The notes under the pieces were generated by a model, which searched no databases, was not told the DNA's origin, and saw nothing but the letters and a program-made list of their open reading frames with translations. A program made the position numbers and the translations under genes. Below, piece by piece: positions 49,201-62,710 of a DNA stretch of 64,000 nt. How positions within the stretch are numbered: the stretch's first letter is position 1; each line of letters opens with the position of its first letter. The stretch comes from Oxytricha trifallax (taxonomy: Eukaryota; Ciliophora; Spirotrichea; Sporadotrichida; Oxytrichidae), in NCBI GenBank assembly GCA_000711775.1, contig ARYC01019676.1:1-64000 (forward strand), in the 5' to 3' direction.

Positions 49201-52200
49201 TCTTTTCTTTCAGTATCTATTTTAATGAGAGCTAGTAAACGAATTCTAATGAAATTTAGAAATAAAGATTGAAATGTAAGATAATGAATAATCTCAATTA
49301 ATCATGTTCATTAAAGTAGTAGTCTTAGTATTGTAAAATATTAAATAAAAATAAGATCACTCCCCCCCCACCTTGACGCAAATAGTTTTACTTCAAGTCA
49401 AAGTCAATGCTTAGACGTTGTTAAGAATATTAAATCAAATATGATCTCTAGAGATAAGGGAAATATTAAATATAAAGGAGTCTACCATACAATTATCAAT
49501 GAAATAATATTTTATTTGTGCTGCCATTCTTTTGACAAAATGCCTGTATTTGCTAAAACGAATGATTGAAAATGTAATTCTTCTTTTGCAAGTTTAATGT
49601 AACGCACTTTTATAACAGGATTATAGGAGACTCTCTTTATTAAATAAGAATAGAAATAAAAATAAAGAAGCACATGCACCAAAACATTCTATACGAGAGT
49701 TAAAATTGAAAAGATATATTATATCTTGGAAGTTCAAAAGAATGTAATCTCTGCTTATTTCTTCTTTGCATGTTATGATTGAGAAATGAGCAGTTTCTTT
49801 AATAACGACTAGGATATTGCCTCCAATGACTTGATTTCCCACTGGCATATCAAACTTCAGATAAAACATAAAAACTAATACGGGTTGAGAGAGCACATTA
49901 AGCTCGAAAGATCCATCTATATTAAAGTTTAATCTTGCCTTGCTTATGATGAAAGGATTGCTTGAATGACGGATCTTTTAGACAAGCTGAAGCAGAAGAA
50001 ATTGTCAATGCATTATTGAATAAAGCACTAAGAAAGCTTGATTTGAAATTATTAATAGGCTAAGCAATATAGAAAATAATAGAGAAAATAAATCTTTGCA
50101 AGCCGTAGTCAGTATGTTGCATATATTTAAATGATCGTACCTTTTCTTGAATTTGGGCTTTAGATACTTTTGACACTTAATCGAATGGCACAAAAGGGTT
50201 CTAACTGTACGATTTCTAAAATGTTTATTAGCTTATAGAGAAAAATGTTCTTAAAAGCTTAAGTTTTTAAAAAAGCATTTCAAGGCTTCGACAATGTTTC
50301 GGCTAAAATGAATTGCTAGAGCTTAATTAAATTTAGATTCTCTACATTCTTTTATCTTTGCGTTTCCATTTTTGACGACGAGATGCTGCTCAACTTTCTC
50401 AAAACAGTGATTGAGGAATTTATTAGAAGTAGAAAATTAAAATTATTAACATTTTTAAATATTTATTCTTCTTTCTTTCTTTCTTTCAGTATCTATTTTA
50501 ATGAGAGCTAGTAAACGAATTCTAATGAAATTTAGAAATAAAGATTGAAATGTAAGATAATGAATAATCTCAATTAATCATGTTCATTAAAGTAGTAGTC
50601 TTAGTATTGTAAAATATTAAATAAAAATAAGATCACTCCCCCCCCACCTTGACGCAAATAGTTTTACTTCAAGTCAAAGTCAATGCTTAGACGTTGTTAA
50701 GAATATTAAATCAAATATGATCTCTAGAGATAAGGGAAATATTAAATATAAAGGAGTCTACCATACAATTATCAATGAAATAATATTTTATTTGTGCTGC
50801 CATTCTTTTGACAAAATGCCTGTATTTGCTAAAACGAATGATTGAAAATGTAATTCTTCTTTTGCAAGTTTAATGTAACGCACTTTTATAACAGGATTAT
50901 AGGAGACTCTCTTTATTAAATAAGAATAGAAATAAAAATAAAGAAGCACATGCACCAAAACATTCTATACGAGAGTTAAAATTGAAAAGATATATTATAT
51001 CTTGGAAGTTCAAAAGAATGTAATCTCTGCTTATTTCTTCTTTGCATGTTATGATTGAGAAATGAGCAGTTTCTTTAATAACGACTAGGATATTGCCTCC
51101 AATGACTTGATTTCCCACTGGCATATCAAACTTCAGATAAAACATAAAAACTAATACGGGTTGAGAGAGCACATTAAGCTCGAGATCCATCTATATTAAA
51201 GTTTAATCTTGCCTTGCTTATGATGAAAGGATTGCTTGAATGACGGATCTTTTAGACAAGCTGAAGCAGAAGAAATTGTCAATGCATTATTGAATAAAGC
51301 ACTAAGAAAGCTTGATTTGAAATTATTAATAGGCTAAGCAATATAGAAAATAATAGAGAAAATAAATCTTTGCAAGCCGTAGTCAGTATGTTGCATATAT
51401 TTAAATGATCGTACCTTTTCTTGAATTTGGGCTTTAGATACTTTTGACACTTAATCGAATGGCACAAAAGGGTTCTAACTGTACGATTTCTAAAATGTTT
51501 ATTAGCTTATAGAGAAAAATGTTCTTAAAAGCTTAAGTTTTTAAAAAAGCATTTCAAGGCTTCGACAATGTTTCGGCTAAAATGAATTGCTAGAGCTTAA
51601 TTAAATTTAGATTCTCTACATTCTTTTATCTTTGCGTTTCCATTTTTGACGACGAGTGCTGCTCAACTTTCTCAAAACAGTGATTGAGGAATTTATTAGA
51701 AGTAGAAAATTAAAATTATTAACATTTTTAAATATTTATTCTTCTTTCTTTCTTTCTTTCAGTATCTATTTTAATGAGAGCTAGTAAACGAATTCTAATG
51801 AAATTTAGAAATAAAGATTGAAATGTAAGATAATGAATAATCTCAATTAATCATGTTCATTAAAGTAGTAGTCTTAGTATTGTAAAATATTAAATAAAAA
51901 TAAGATCACTCCCCCCCCACCTTGACGCAAATAGTTTTACTTCAAGTCAAAGTCAATGCTTAGACGTTGTTAAGAATATTAAATCAAATATGATCTCTAG
52001 AGATAAGGGAAATATTAAATATAAAGGAGTCTACCATACAATTATCAATGAAATAATATTTTATTTGTGCTGCCATTCTTTTGACAAAATGCCTGTATTT
52101 GCTAAAACGAATGATTGAAAATGTAATTCTTCTTTTGCAAGTTTAATGTAACGCACTTTTATAACAGGATTATACGAGACTCTCTTTATTAAATAAGAAT

Positions 52201-55200
52201 AGAAATAAAAATAAAGAAGCACATGCACCAAAAATTCTATACGAGAGTTAAAATTGAAAAGATATATTATATCTTGGAAGTTCAAAAGAATGTAATCTCT
52301 GCTTATTTCTTCTTTGCATGTTATGATTGAGAAATGAGCAGTTTCTTTAATAACGACTAGGATATTGCCTCCAATGACTTGATTTCCCACTGGCATATCA
52401 AACTTCAGATAAAACATAAAAACTAATACGGGTTGAGAGAGCACATTAAGCTCGAAGATCCATCTATATTAAAGTTTAATCTTGCCTTGCTTATGATGAA
52501 AGGATTGCTTGAATGACGGATCTTTTAGACAAGCTGAAGCAGAAGAAATTGTCAATGCATTATTGAATAAAGCACTAAGAAAGCTTGATTTGAAATTATT
52601 AATAGGCTAAGCAATATAGAAAATAATAGAGAAAATAAATCTTTGCAAGCCGTAGTCAGTATGTTGCATATATTTAAATGATCGTACCTTTTCTTGAATT
52701 TGGGCTTTAGATACTTTTGACACTTAATCGAATGGCACAAAAGGGTTCTAACTGTACGATTTCTAAAATGTTTATTAGCTTATAGAGAAAAATGTTCTTA
52801 AAAGCTTAAGTTTTTAAAAAAGCATTTCAAGGCTTCGACAATGTTTCGCCTAAAATGAATTGCTACACCTTAATCAAATTTAAATTCTCTACATTCTTTT
52901 ATCTTTGCATTTCAAATTTTGACGACGAGATGCTGCTCAACTTTCTCAAAACAGTGATTGAGGAATTTATTAGAAGTAGAAAATTAAAATTATTAACATT
53001 TTTAAATATTTATTCTTCTTTCTTTCTTTCTTTCAGTATCTATTTTAATGAGAGCTAGTAAACGAATTCTAATGAAATTTAGAAATAAAGATTGAAATGT
53101 AAGATAATGAATAATCTCAATTAATCATGTTCATTAAAGTAGTAGTCTTAGTATTGTAAAATATTAAATAAAAATAAGATCACTCCCCCCCCACCTTGAC
53201 GCAAATAGTTTTACTTCAAGTCAAAGTCAATGCTTAGACGTTGTTAAGAATATTAAATCAAATATGATCTCTAGAGATAAGGGAAATATTAAATATAAAG
53301 GAGTCTACCATACAATTATCAATGAAATAATATTTTATTTGTGCTGCCATTCTTTTGACAAAATGCCTGTATTTGCTAAAACGAATGATTGAAAATGTAA
53401 TTCTTCTTTTGCAAGTTTAATGTAACGCACTTTTATAACAGGATTATACGAGACTCTCTTTATTAAATAAGAATAGAAATAAAAATAAAGAAGCACATGC
53501 ACCAAAACATTCTATACGAGAGTTAAAATTGAAAAGATATATTATATCTTGGAAGTTCAAAAGAATGTAATCTCTGCTTATTTCTTCTTTGCATGTTATG
53601 ATTGAGAAATGAGCAGTTTCTTTAATAACGACTAGGATATTGCCTCCAATGACTTGATTTCCCACTGGCATATCAAACTTCAGATAAAACATAAAAACTA
53701 ATACGGGTTGAGAGAGCACATTAAGCTCGAAAGATCCATCTATATTAAAGTTTAATCTTGCCTTGCTTATGATGAAAGGATTGCTTGAATGACGGATCTT
53801 TTAGACAAGCTGAAGCAGAAGAAATTGTCAATGCATTATTGAATAAAGCACTAAGAAAGCTTGATTTGAAATTATTAATAGGCTAAGCAATATAGAAAAT
53901 AATAGAGAAAATAAATCTTTGCAAGCCGTAGTCAGTATGTTGCATATATTTAAATGATCGTACCTTTTCTTGAATTTGGGCTTTAGATACTTTTGACACT
54001 TAATCGAATGGCACAAAAGGGTTCTAACTGTACGATTTCTAAAATGTTTATTAGCTTATAGAAAAAATGTTCTTAAAAGCTTAAGTTTTTAAAAAAGCAT
54101 TTCAAGGCTTCGACTATGTTTCGGCTAAAATGAATTGCTTGAACTTAATTGAAATTAGATTCTCTACATTCTTTTATATTTGCATTTCATTTTTTGCAGT
54201 CGAGATGCTGCTCAACTTTCTCAAAACAGTGATTGAGGAATTTATTAGAAATAGAAAATTAAAATTATTAACATTTTTAAATATTTATACTTCTTTTCTT
54301 TCAGTATCTATTTTAATGAGAGCTAGTAAACGAATTCTAATGAAATTTAGAAATAAAGATTGAAATGTAAGATAATGAATAATCTCAATTAATCATGTTC
54401 ATTAAAGTAGTAGTCTTAGTATTGTAAAATATTAAATAAAAATAAGATCACTCCCCCCCCACCTTGACGCAAATAGTTTTACTTCAAGTCAAAGTCAATG
54501 CTTAGACGTTGTTAAGAATATTAAATCAAATATGATCTCTAGAGATAAGGGAAATATTAAATATAAAGGAGTCTACCATACAATTATCAATGAAATAATA
54601 TTTTATTTGTGCTGCCATTCTTTTGACAAAATGCCTGTATTTGCTAAAACGAATGATTGAAAATGTAATTCTTCTTTTGCAAGTTTAATGTAACGCACTT
54701 TTATAACAGGATTATACGAGACTCTCTTTATTAAATAAGAATAGAAATAAAAATAAAGAAGCACATGCACCAAAACTTCTATACGAGAGTTAAAATTGAA
54801 AAGATATATTATATCTTGGAAGTTCAAAAGAATGTAATCTCTGCTTATTTCTTCTTTGCATGTTATGATTGAGAAATGAGCAGTTTCTTTAATAACGACT
54901 AGGATATTGCCTCCAATGACTTGATTTCCCACTGGCATATCAAACTTCAGATAAAACATAAAAACTAATACGGGTTGAGAGAGCACATTAAGCTCGAAAG
55001 ATCCATCTATATTAAAGTTTAATCTTGCCTTGCTTATGATGAAAGGATTGCTTGAATGACGGATCTTTTAGACAAGCTGAAGCAGAAGAAATTGTCAATG
55101 CATTATTGAATAAAGCACTAAGAAAGCTTGATTTGAAATTATTAATAGGCTAAGCAATATAGAAAATAATAGAGAAAATAAATCTTTGCAAGCCGTAGTC

Positions 55201-56186
55201 AGTATGTTGCATATATTTAAATGATCGTACCTTTTCTTGAATTTGGGCTTTAGATACTTTTGACACTTAATCGAATGGCACAAAAGGGTTCTAACTGTAC
55301 GATTTCTAAAATGTTTATTAGCTTATAGAGAAAAATGTTCTTAAAAGCTTAAGTTTTTAAAAAAGCATTTCAAGGCTTCGACAATGTTTCGCCTAAAATG
55401 AATTGCTTGAGCTTAATTAAATTTAGATTCTCTACATTCTTTTATCTTTGCGTTTCCATTTTTGACGACGAGATGCTGATCAACTTTCTTCATAACAGTG
55501 ATTTAGGAATTTATTAGAAAAAGAAAATTAAAATTATTAACATTTTTAAATATTTATACTTGTTTCTTTCTTTCTTTCTTCAGTATCTATTTTAATGAGA
55601 GCTAGTAAACGAATTCTAATGAAATTTAGAAATAAAGATTGAAATGTAAGATAATGAATAATCTCAATTAATCATGTTCATTAAAGTAGTAGTCTTAGTA
55701 TTGTAAAATATTAAATAAAAATAAGATCACTCCCCCCCCACCTTGACGCAAATAGTTTTACTTCAAGTCAAAGTCAATGCTTAGACGTTGTTAAGAATAT
55801 TAAATCAAATATGATCTCTAGAGATAAGGGAAATATTAAATATAAAGGAGTCTACCATACAATTATCAATGAAATAATATTTTATTTGTGCTGCCATTCT
55901 TTTGACAAAATGCCTGTATTTGCTAAAACGAATGATTGAAAATGTAATTCTTCTTTTGCAAGTTTAATGTAACGCACTTTTATAACAGGATTATAGGAGA
56001 CTCTCTTTATTAAATAAGAATAGAAATAAAAATAAAGAAGCACATGTACCAAAACATTCTATAGGAGAGTTAAAATTGAAAAGATATATTATATCTTGGA
56101 AGTTCAAAAGAATGTAATCTCTGCTTATTTCTTCTTTGCATGTTATGATTGAGATATGAGCAGTTTCTTTAATAACGACTAGGATA

Positions 56187-56410
56187 TGTGCGGTCCGAGA
56201 TGACTGATGTGTGCGTCATGCATGAATCGAATCAGATAAAGCATAAAACTATTATACTTGTGGTGGTGATGTTGTTGAGAGCACATTTGAAGCTCGAAAG
56301 ATCCATCTATATTAAAGGTTAATTCTTGCCTTTGTTTTTATATTGTAGGAAGGGGATGTGTGGGCTGTGGAGGGATGTACGGAGGAGGTTGAAGACAAGG
56401 CGAGATTAGC
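56187..56410. other. Garbled, G/T-rich patch in one satellite unit
   Basis: The unit at about 55976 follows the consensus, then for about 220 bp has scattered insertions and GTG/TGG-rich strings before returning exactly to consensus at GCAGAAGAAATTG. Short consensus islands survive inside. The pattern is that of low-quality long-read consensus. Confidence 0.6.
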
Positions 56411-59400
56411 AGAAGAAATTGTCAATGCATTATTGAATAAAGCACTAAGAAAGCTTGATTTGAAATTATTAATAGGCTAAGCAATATAGAAAATAATAGA
56501 GAAAATAAATCTTTGCAAGCCGTAGTCAGTATGTTGCATATATTTAAATGATCGTACCTTTTCTTGAATTTGGGCTTTAGATACTTTTGACACTTAATCG
56601 AATGGCACAAAAGGGTTCTAACTGTACGATTTCTAAAATGTTTATTAGCTTATAGAGAAAAATGTTCTTAAAAGCTTAAGTTTTTAAAAAAGCATTTCAA
56701 GGCTTCGACAATGTTTCGGCTAAAATGAATTGCTAGAGCTTAATTAAAATTAGATTCTCTACATTCTTTTATCTTTGCATTTCAATTTTTGAAGACGAGA
56801 TGCTGCTCAACTTTCTCAAAACAGTGATTGAGGAATTTATTAGAAATAGAAAATTAAAATTATTAACATTTTTAAATATTTATACTTCTTTCTTTCAGTA
56901 TCTATTTTAATGAGAGCTAGTAAACGAATTCTAATGAAATTTAGAAATAAAGATTGAAATGTAAGATAATGAATAATCTCAATTAATCATGTTCATTAAA
57001 GTAGTAGTCTTAGTATTGTAAAATATTAAATAAAAATAAGATCACTCCCCCCCCACCTTGACGCAAATAGTTTTACTTCAAGTCAAAGTCAATGCTTAGA
57101 CGTTGTTAAGAATATTAAATCAAATATGATCTCTAGAGATAAGGGAAATATTAAATATAAAGGAGTCTACCATACAATTATCAATGAAATAATATTTTAT
57201 TTGTGCTGCCATTCTTTTGACAAAATGCCTGTATTTGCTAAAACGAATGATTGAAAATGTAATTCTTCTTTTGCAAGTTTAATGTAACGCACTTTTATAA
57301 CAGGATTATAGGAGACTCTCTTTATTAAATAAGAATAGAAATAAAAATAAAGAAGCACATGCACCAAAACATTCTATACGAGAGTTAAAATTGAAAAGAT
57401 ATATTATATCTTGGAAGTTCAAAAGAATGTAATCTCTGCTTATTTCTTCTTTGCATGTTATGATTGAGAAATGAGCAGTTTCTTTAATAACGACTAGGAT
57501 ATTGCCTCCAATGACTTGATTTCCCACTGGCATATCAAACTTCAGATAAAACATAAAAACTAATACGGGTTGAGAGAGCACATTAAGCTCGAAAGATCCA
57601 TCTAATTAAAGTTTAATCTTGCCTTGCTTATGATGAAAGGATTGCTTGAATGACGGATCTTTTAGACAAGCTGAAGCAGAAGAAATTGTCAATGCATTAT
57701 TGAATAAAGCACTAAGAAAGCTTGATTTGAAATTATTAATAGGCTAAGCAATATAGAAAATAATAGAGAAAATAAATCTTTGCAAGCCGTAGTCAGTATG
57801 TTGCATATATTTAAATGATCGTACCTTTTCTTGAATTTGGGCTTTAGATACTTTTGACACTTAATCGAATGGCACAAAAGGTCTAACTGTACGATTTCTA
57901 AAATGTTTATTAGCTTATAGAGAAAAATGTTCTTAAAAGCTTAAGTTTTTAAAAAAGCATTTCAAGGCTTCGACAATGTTTCGGCTAAAATGAATTGCTA
58001 GAGCTTAATTAAAATTAGATTCTCTACATTCTTTTATATTTGCATTTCAATTTTTGACGACGAGATGCTGCTCAACTTTCTCAAAACAGTGATTGAGGAA
58101 TTTATTAGAAGTAGAAAATTAAAATTATTAACATTTTTAAATATTTATTCTTCTTTCTTTCTTTCTTTCAGTATCTATTTTAATGAGAGCTAGTAAACGA
58201 ATCCTAATGAAATTTAGAAATAAAGATTGAAATGTAAGATAATGAATAATCTCAATTAATCATATTCATTAAAGTAGTAGTCTTAGTATTGTAAAATATT
58301 AAATAAAAATAAGATCACTCCCCCCCCACCTTGACGCAAATAGTTTTACTTCAAGTCAAAGTCAATGCTTAGACGTTGTTAAGAATATTAAATCAAATAT
58401 GATCTCTAGAGATAAGGGAAATATTAAATATAAAGGAGTCTACCATACAATTATCAATGAAATAATATTTTATTTGTGCTGCCATTCTTTTGACAAAATG
58501 CCTGTATTTGCTAAAACGAATGATTGAAAATGTAATTCTTCTTTTGCAATTTAATGTAACGCACTTTTATAACAGGATTATAGGAGACTCTCTTTATTAA
58601 ATAAGAATAGAAATAAAAATAAAGAAGCACATGCACCAAACATTCTATACGAGAGTTAAAATTGAAAAGATATATTATATCTTGGAAGTTCAAAAGAATG
58701 TAATCTCTGCTTATTTCTTCTTTGCATGTTATGATTGAGAAATGAGCAGTTTCTTTAATAACGACTAGGATATTGCCTCCAATGACTTGATTTCCCACTG
58801 GCATATCAAACTTCAGATAAAACATAAAAACTAATACGGGTTGAGAGAGCACATTAAGCTCGAAAGATCCATCTATATTAAAGTTTAATCTTGCCTTGCT
58901 TATGATGAAAGGATTGCTTGAATGACGGATCTTTTAGACAAGCTGAAGCAGAAGAAATTGTCAATGCATTATTGAATAAAGCACTAAGAAAGCTTGATTT
59001 GAAATTATTAATAGGCTAAGCAATATAGAAAATAATAGAGAAAATAAATCTTTGCAAGCCGTAGTCAGTATGTTGCATATATTTAAATGATCGTACCTTT
59101 TCTTGAATTTGGGCTTTAGATACTTTTGACACTTAATCGAATGGCCAAAAGGGTTCTAACTGTACGATTTCTAAAATGTTTATTAGCTTATAGAGAAAAA
59201 TGTTCTTAAAAGCTTAAGTTTTTAAAAAAGCATTTCAAGGCTTCGACAATGTTTCGGCTAAAATGAATTGCTTGAACTTAATTGAAATTAGATTCTCTAC
59301 ATTCTTTTATATTTGCATTTCATTTTTTGCCGTCGAGATGCTGCTCAACTTTCTCAAAACAGTGATTGAGGAATTTATTAGAAGTAGAAAATTAAAATTA

Positions 59401-60159
59401 TTAACATTTTTAAATATTTATTCTTCTTTCTTTCTTTCTTTCAGTATCTATTTTAATGAGAGCTAGTAAACGAATTCTAATGAAATTTAGAAATAAAGAT
59501 TGAAATGTAAGATAATGAATAATCTCAATTAATCATGTTCATTAAAGTAGTAGTCTTAGTATTGTAAAATATTAAATAAAAATAAGATCACTCCCCCCCC
59601 ACCTTGACGCAAATAGTTTTACTTCAAGTCAAAGTCAATGCTTAGACGTTGTTAAGAATATTAAATCAAATATGATCTCTAGAGATAAGGGAAATATTAA
59701 ATATAAAGGAGTCTACCATACAATTATCAATGAAATAATATTTTATTTGTGCTGCCATTCTTTTGACAAAATGCCTGTATTTGCTAAAACGAATGATTGA
59801 AAATGTAATTCTTCTTTTGCAAGTTTAATGTAACGCACTTTTATAACAGGATTATAGGAGACTCTCTTTATTAAATAAGAATAGAAATAAAAATAAAGAA
59901 GCACATGCACCAAAACATTCTATACGAGAGTTAAAATTGAAAAAAAGATATATTATATCTTGGAAGTTCAAAAGAATGTAATCTCTGCTTATTTCTTCTT
60001 TGCATGTTATGATTGAGAAATGAGCAGTTTCTTTAATAACGACTAGGATATTGCCTCCAATGACTTGATTTCCCACTGGCATATCAAACTTCAGATAAAA
60101 CATAAAAACTAATACGGGTTGAGAGAGCACATTAAGCTCGAAAGATCCATCTATATTAA

Positions 60160-60250
60160 AGTAATCTTGCCGTTGCTTTATGAATGAAAGGATGCTTGAA
60201 GACGGATCATTTTTTTTGTTTTTTTTTTTTTTTTTTTTTTTTAGACAAAT
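60160..60250. other. Poly-T run and indels in one satellite unit
   Basis: A run of about 30 T broken by one G (60210-60242) replaces the consensus between ACGGATC and TTTAGACAA, with several one-base losses just before it. Probably an assembly artefact, or a real insertion of an A/T homopolymer. Confidence 0.5.
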
Positions 60251-62407
60251 GAAGCAGAAGAAATTGTTAATGCACTATTCAATAAAGCACTTAGAAAGCT
60301 TGATTTGAAATTATTAATAGGCTAAGCAATATAGAAAATAATAGAGAAAATAAATCTTTGCAAGCCGTAGTCAATATGTTGCATATATTCAAATGATCGT
60401 ACCTTTTCTTGAATTTGGGCTTTAGATACTTTTGACACTTAATCGAATGGCACAAAAGGGTTCTAACTGTACGATTTCTAAAATTTATTAGCTTATAGAG
60501 AAAAATGTTCTTAAAAGCTTAAGTTTTTAAACAAGCATTTCAAGGCTTCGACTATGTTTCGGCTAAAATGAATTGCTTGAGCTTAATTAAAATTAGATTC
60601 TCTACATTCTTTTATCTTTGCATTTCAATTTTTGAAGACGAGATGCTGATCAACTTTCTCAAAACAGTGATTTAGGAATTTATTAGAAAAAGAAAATTAA
60701 AATTATTAACATTTTTAAATATTTATACTTCTTTCTTTCAGTATCTATTTTAATGAGAGCTAGTAAACGAATTCTAATGAAATTTAGAAATAAAGATTGA
60801 AATGTAAGATAATGAATAATCTCAATTAATCATGTTCATTAAAGTAGTAGTCTTAGTATTGTAAAATATTAAATAAAAATAAGATCACTCCCCCCCCACC
60901 TTGACGCAAATAGTTTTACTTCAAGTCAAAGTCAATGCTTAGACGTTGTTAAGAATATTAAATCAAATATGATCTCTAGAGATAAGGGAAATATTAAATA
61001 TAAAGGAGTCTACCATACAATTATCAATGAAATAATATTTTATTTGTGCTGCCATTCTTTTGACAAAATGCCTGTATTTGCTAAAACGAATGATTGAAAA
61101 TGTAATTCTTCTTTTGCAAGTTTAATGTAACGCACTTTTATAACAGGATTATAGGAGACTCTCTTTATTAAATAAGAATAGAAATAAAAATAAAGAAGCA
61201 CATGCACCAAAACATTCTATACGAGAGTTAAAATTGAAAAGATATATTATATCTTGGAAGTTCAAAAGAATGTAATCTCTGCTTATTTCTTCTTTGCATG
61301 TTATGATTGAGAAATGAGCAGTTTCTTTAATAACGACTAGGATATTGCCTCCAATGACTTGATTTCCCACTGGCATATCAAACTTCAGATAAAACATAAA
61401 AACTAATACGGGTTGAGAGAGCACATTAAGCTCGAAAGATCCATCTATATTAAAGTTTAATCTTGCCTTGCTTATGATGAAAGGATTGCTTGAATGACGG
61501 ATCTTTTAGACAAGCTGAAGCAGAAGAAATTGTCAATGCACTATTCAATAAAGCACTAAGAAAGCTTGATTTGAAATTATTAATAGGCTAAGCAATATAG
61601 AAAATAATAGAGAAAATAAATCTTTGCAAGCCGTAGTCAATATGTTGCATATATTCAAATGATCGTACCTTTTCTTGAATTTGGGCTTTAGATACTTTTG
61701 ACACTTAATCGAATGGCACAAAAGGGTTCTAACTGTACGATTTCTAAAATGTTTATTAGCTTATAGAGAAAATGTTCTTAAAAGCTTAAGTTTTTAAAAA
61801 AGCATTTCAAGGCTTCGACAATGTTTCGGCTAAAATGAATTGCTAGAGCTTAATTAAAATTAGATTCTCTACATTCTTTTATCTTTGCATTTCAATTTTT
61901 GAAGACGAGATGCTGATCAACTTTCTCAAAACAGTGATTTAGGAATTTATTAGAAAAAGAAAATTAAAATTATTAACATTTTTAAATATTTATACTTCTT
62001 TCTTTTTCAGTATCTATTTTAATGAGAGCTAGTAAACGAATTCTAATGAAATTTAGAAATAAAGATTGAAATGTAAGATAATGAATAATCTCAATTAATC
62101 ATGTTCATTAAAGTAGTAGTCTTAGTATTGTAAAATATTAAATAAAAATAAGATCACTCCCCCCCCACCTTGACGCAAATAGTTTTACTTCAAGTCAAAG
62201 TCAATGCTTAGACGTTGTTAAGAATATTAAATCAAATATGATCTCTAGAGATAAGGGAAATATTAAATATAAAGGAGTCTACCATACAATTATCAATGAA
62301 ATAATATTTTATTTGTGCTGCCATTCTTTTGACAAAATGCCTGTATTTGCTAAAACGAATGATTGAAAATGTAATTCTTCTTTTGCAAGTTTAATGTAAC
62401 GCACTTT

Positions 62408-62710
62408 TATAACAGGATTATAGGAGACCCGCTTTTTTAAATAAGAATAGAAATGAAAATAAAGCACATGCACCAAAACATACTATAGGAAAGTTATAAT
62501 TGAAAAGATATTAAATCGAGGAAGTTCAAAAGAATGTAATCTCTGCTTAATTCTTCTTTGCTTGTTATAATTGATAAATGAAAAGTTTCTTTAATAACGA
62601 CTAGGTTAATGCGTCCAATGACTTGATTTCCCACTGGCATATCAAACTTCAGATAAAACATTAAGCAAATAAGGGTTGAGAGAGCACATTCAGCTCGAAA
62701 GATCCATCTA
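62408..62710. repeat. Left-type variant segment inside the right array
   Basis: This unit carries sequence otherwise typical of the left copies at 1064-1370, such as GACCCGCTTTTTTAAATAAG, AAAGCACATGCACC without the GAAG insertion, and ATTAAATCGAGGAAGTTC, then switches back to the homogenised right-array form. Neighbouring units near 60250-61560 also show some left-type bases. Confidence 0.7.
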
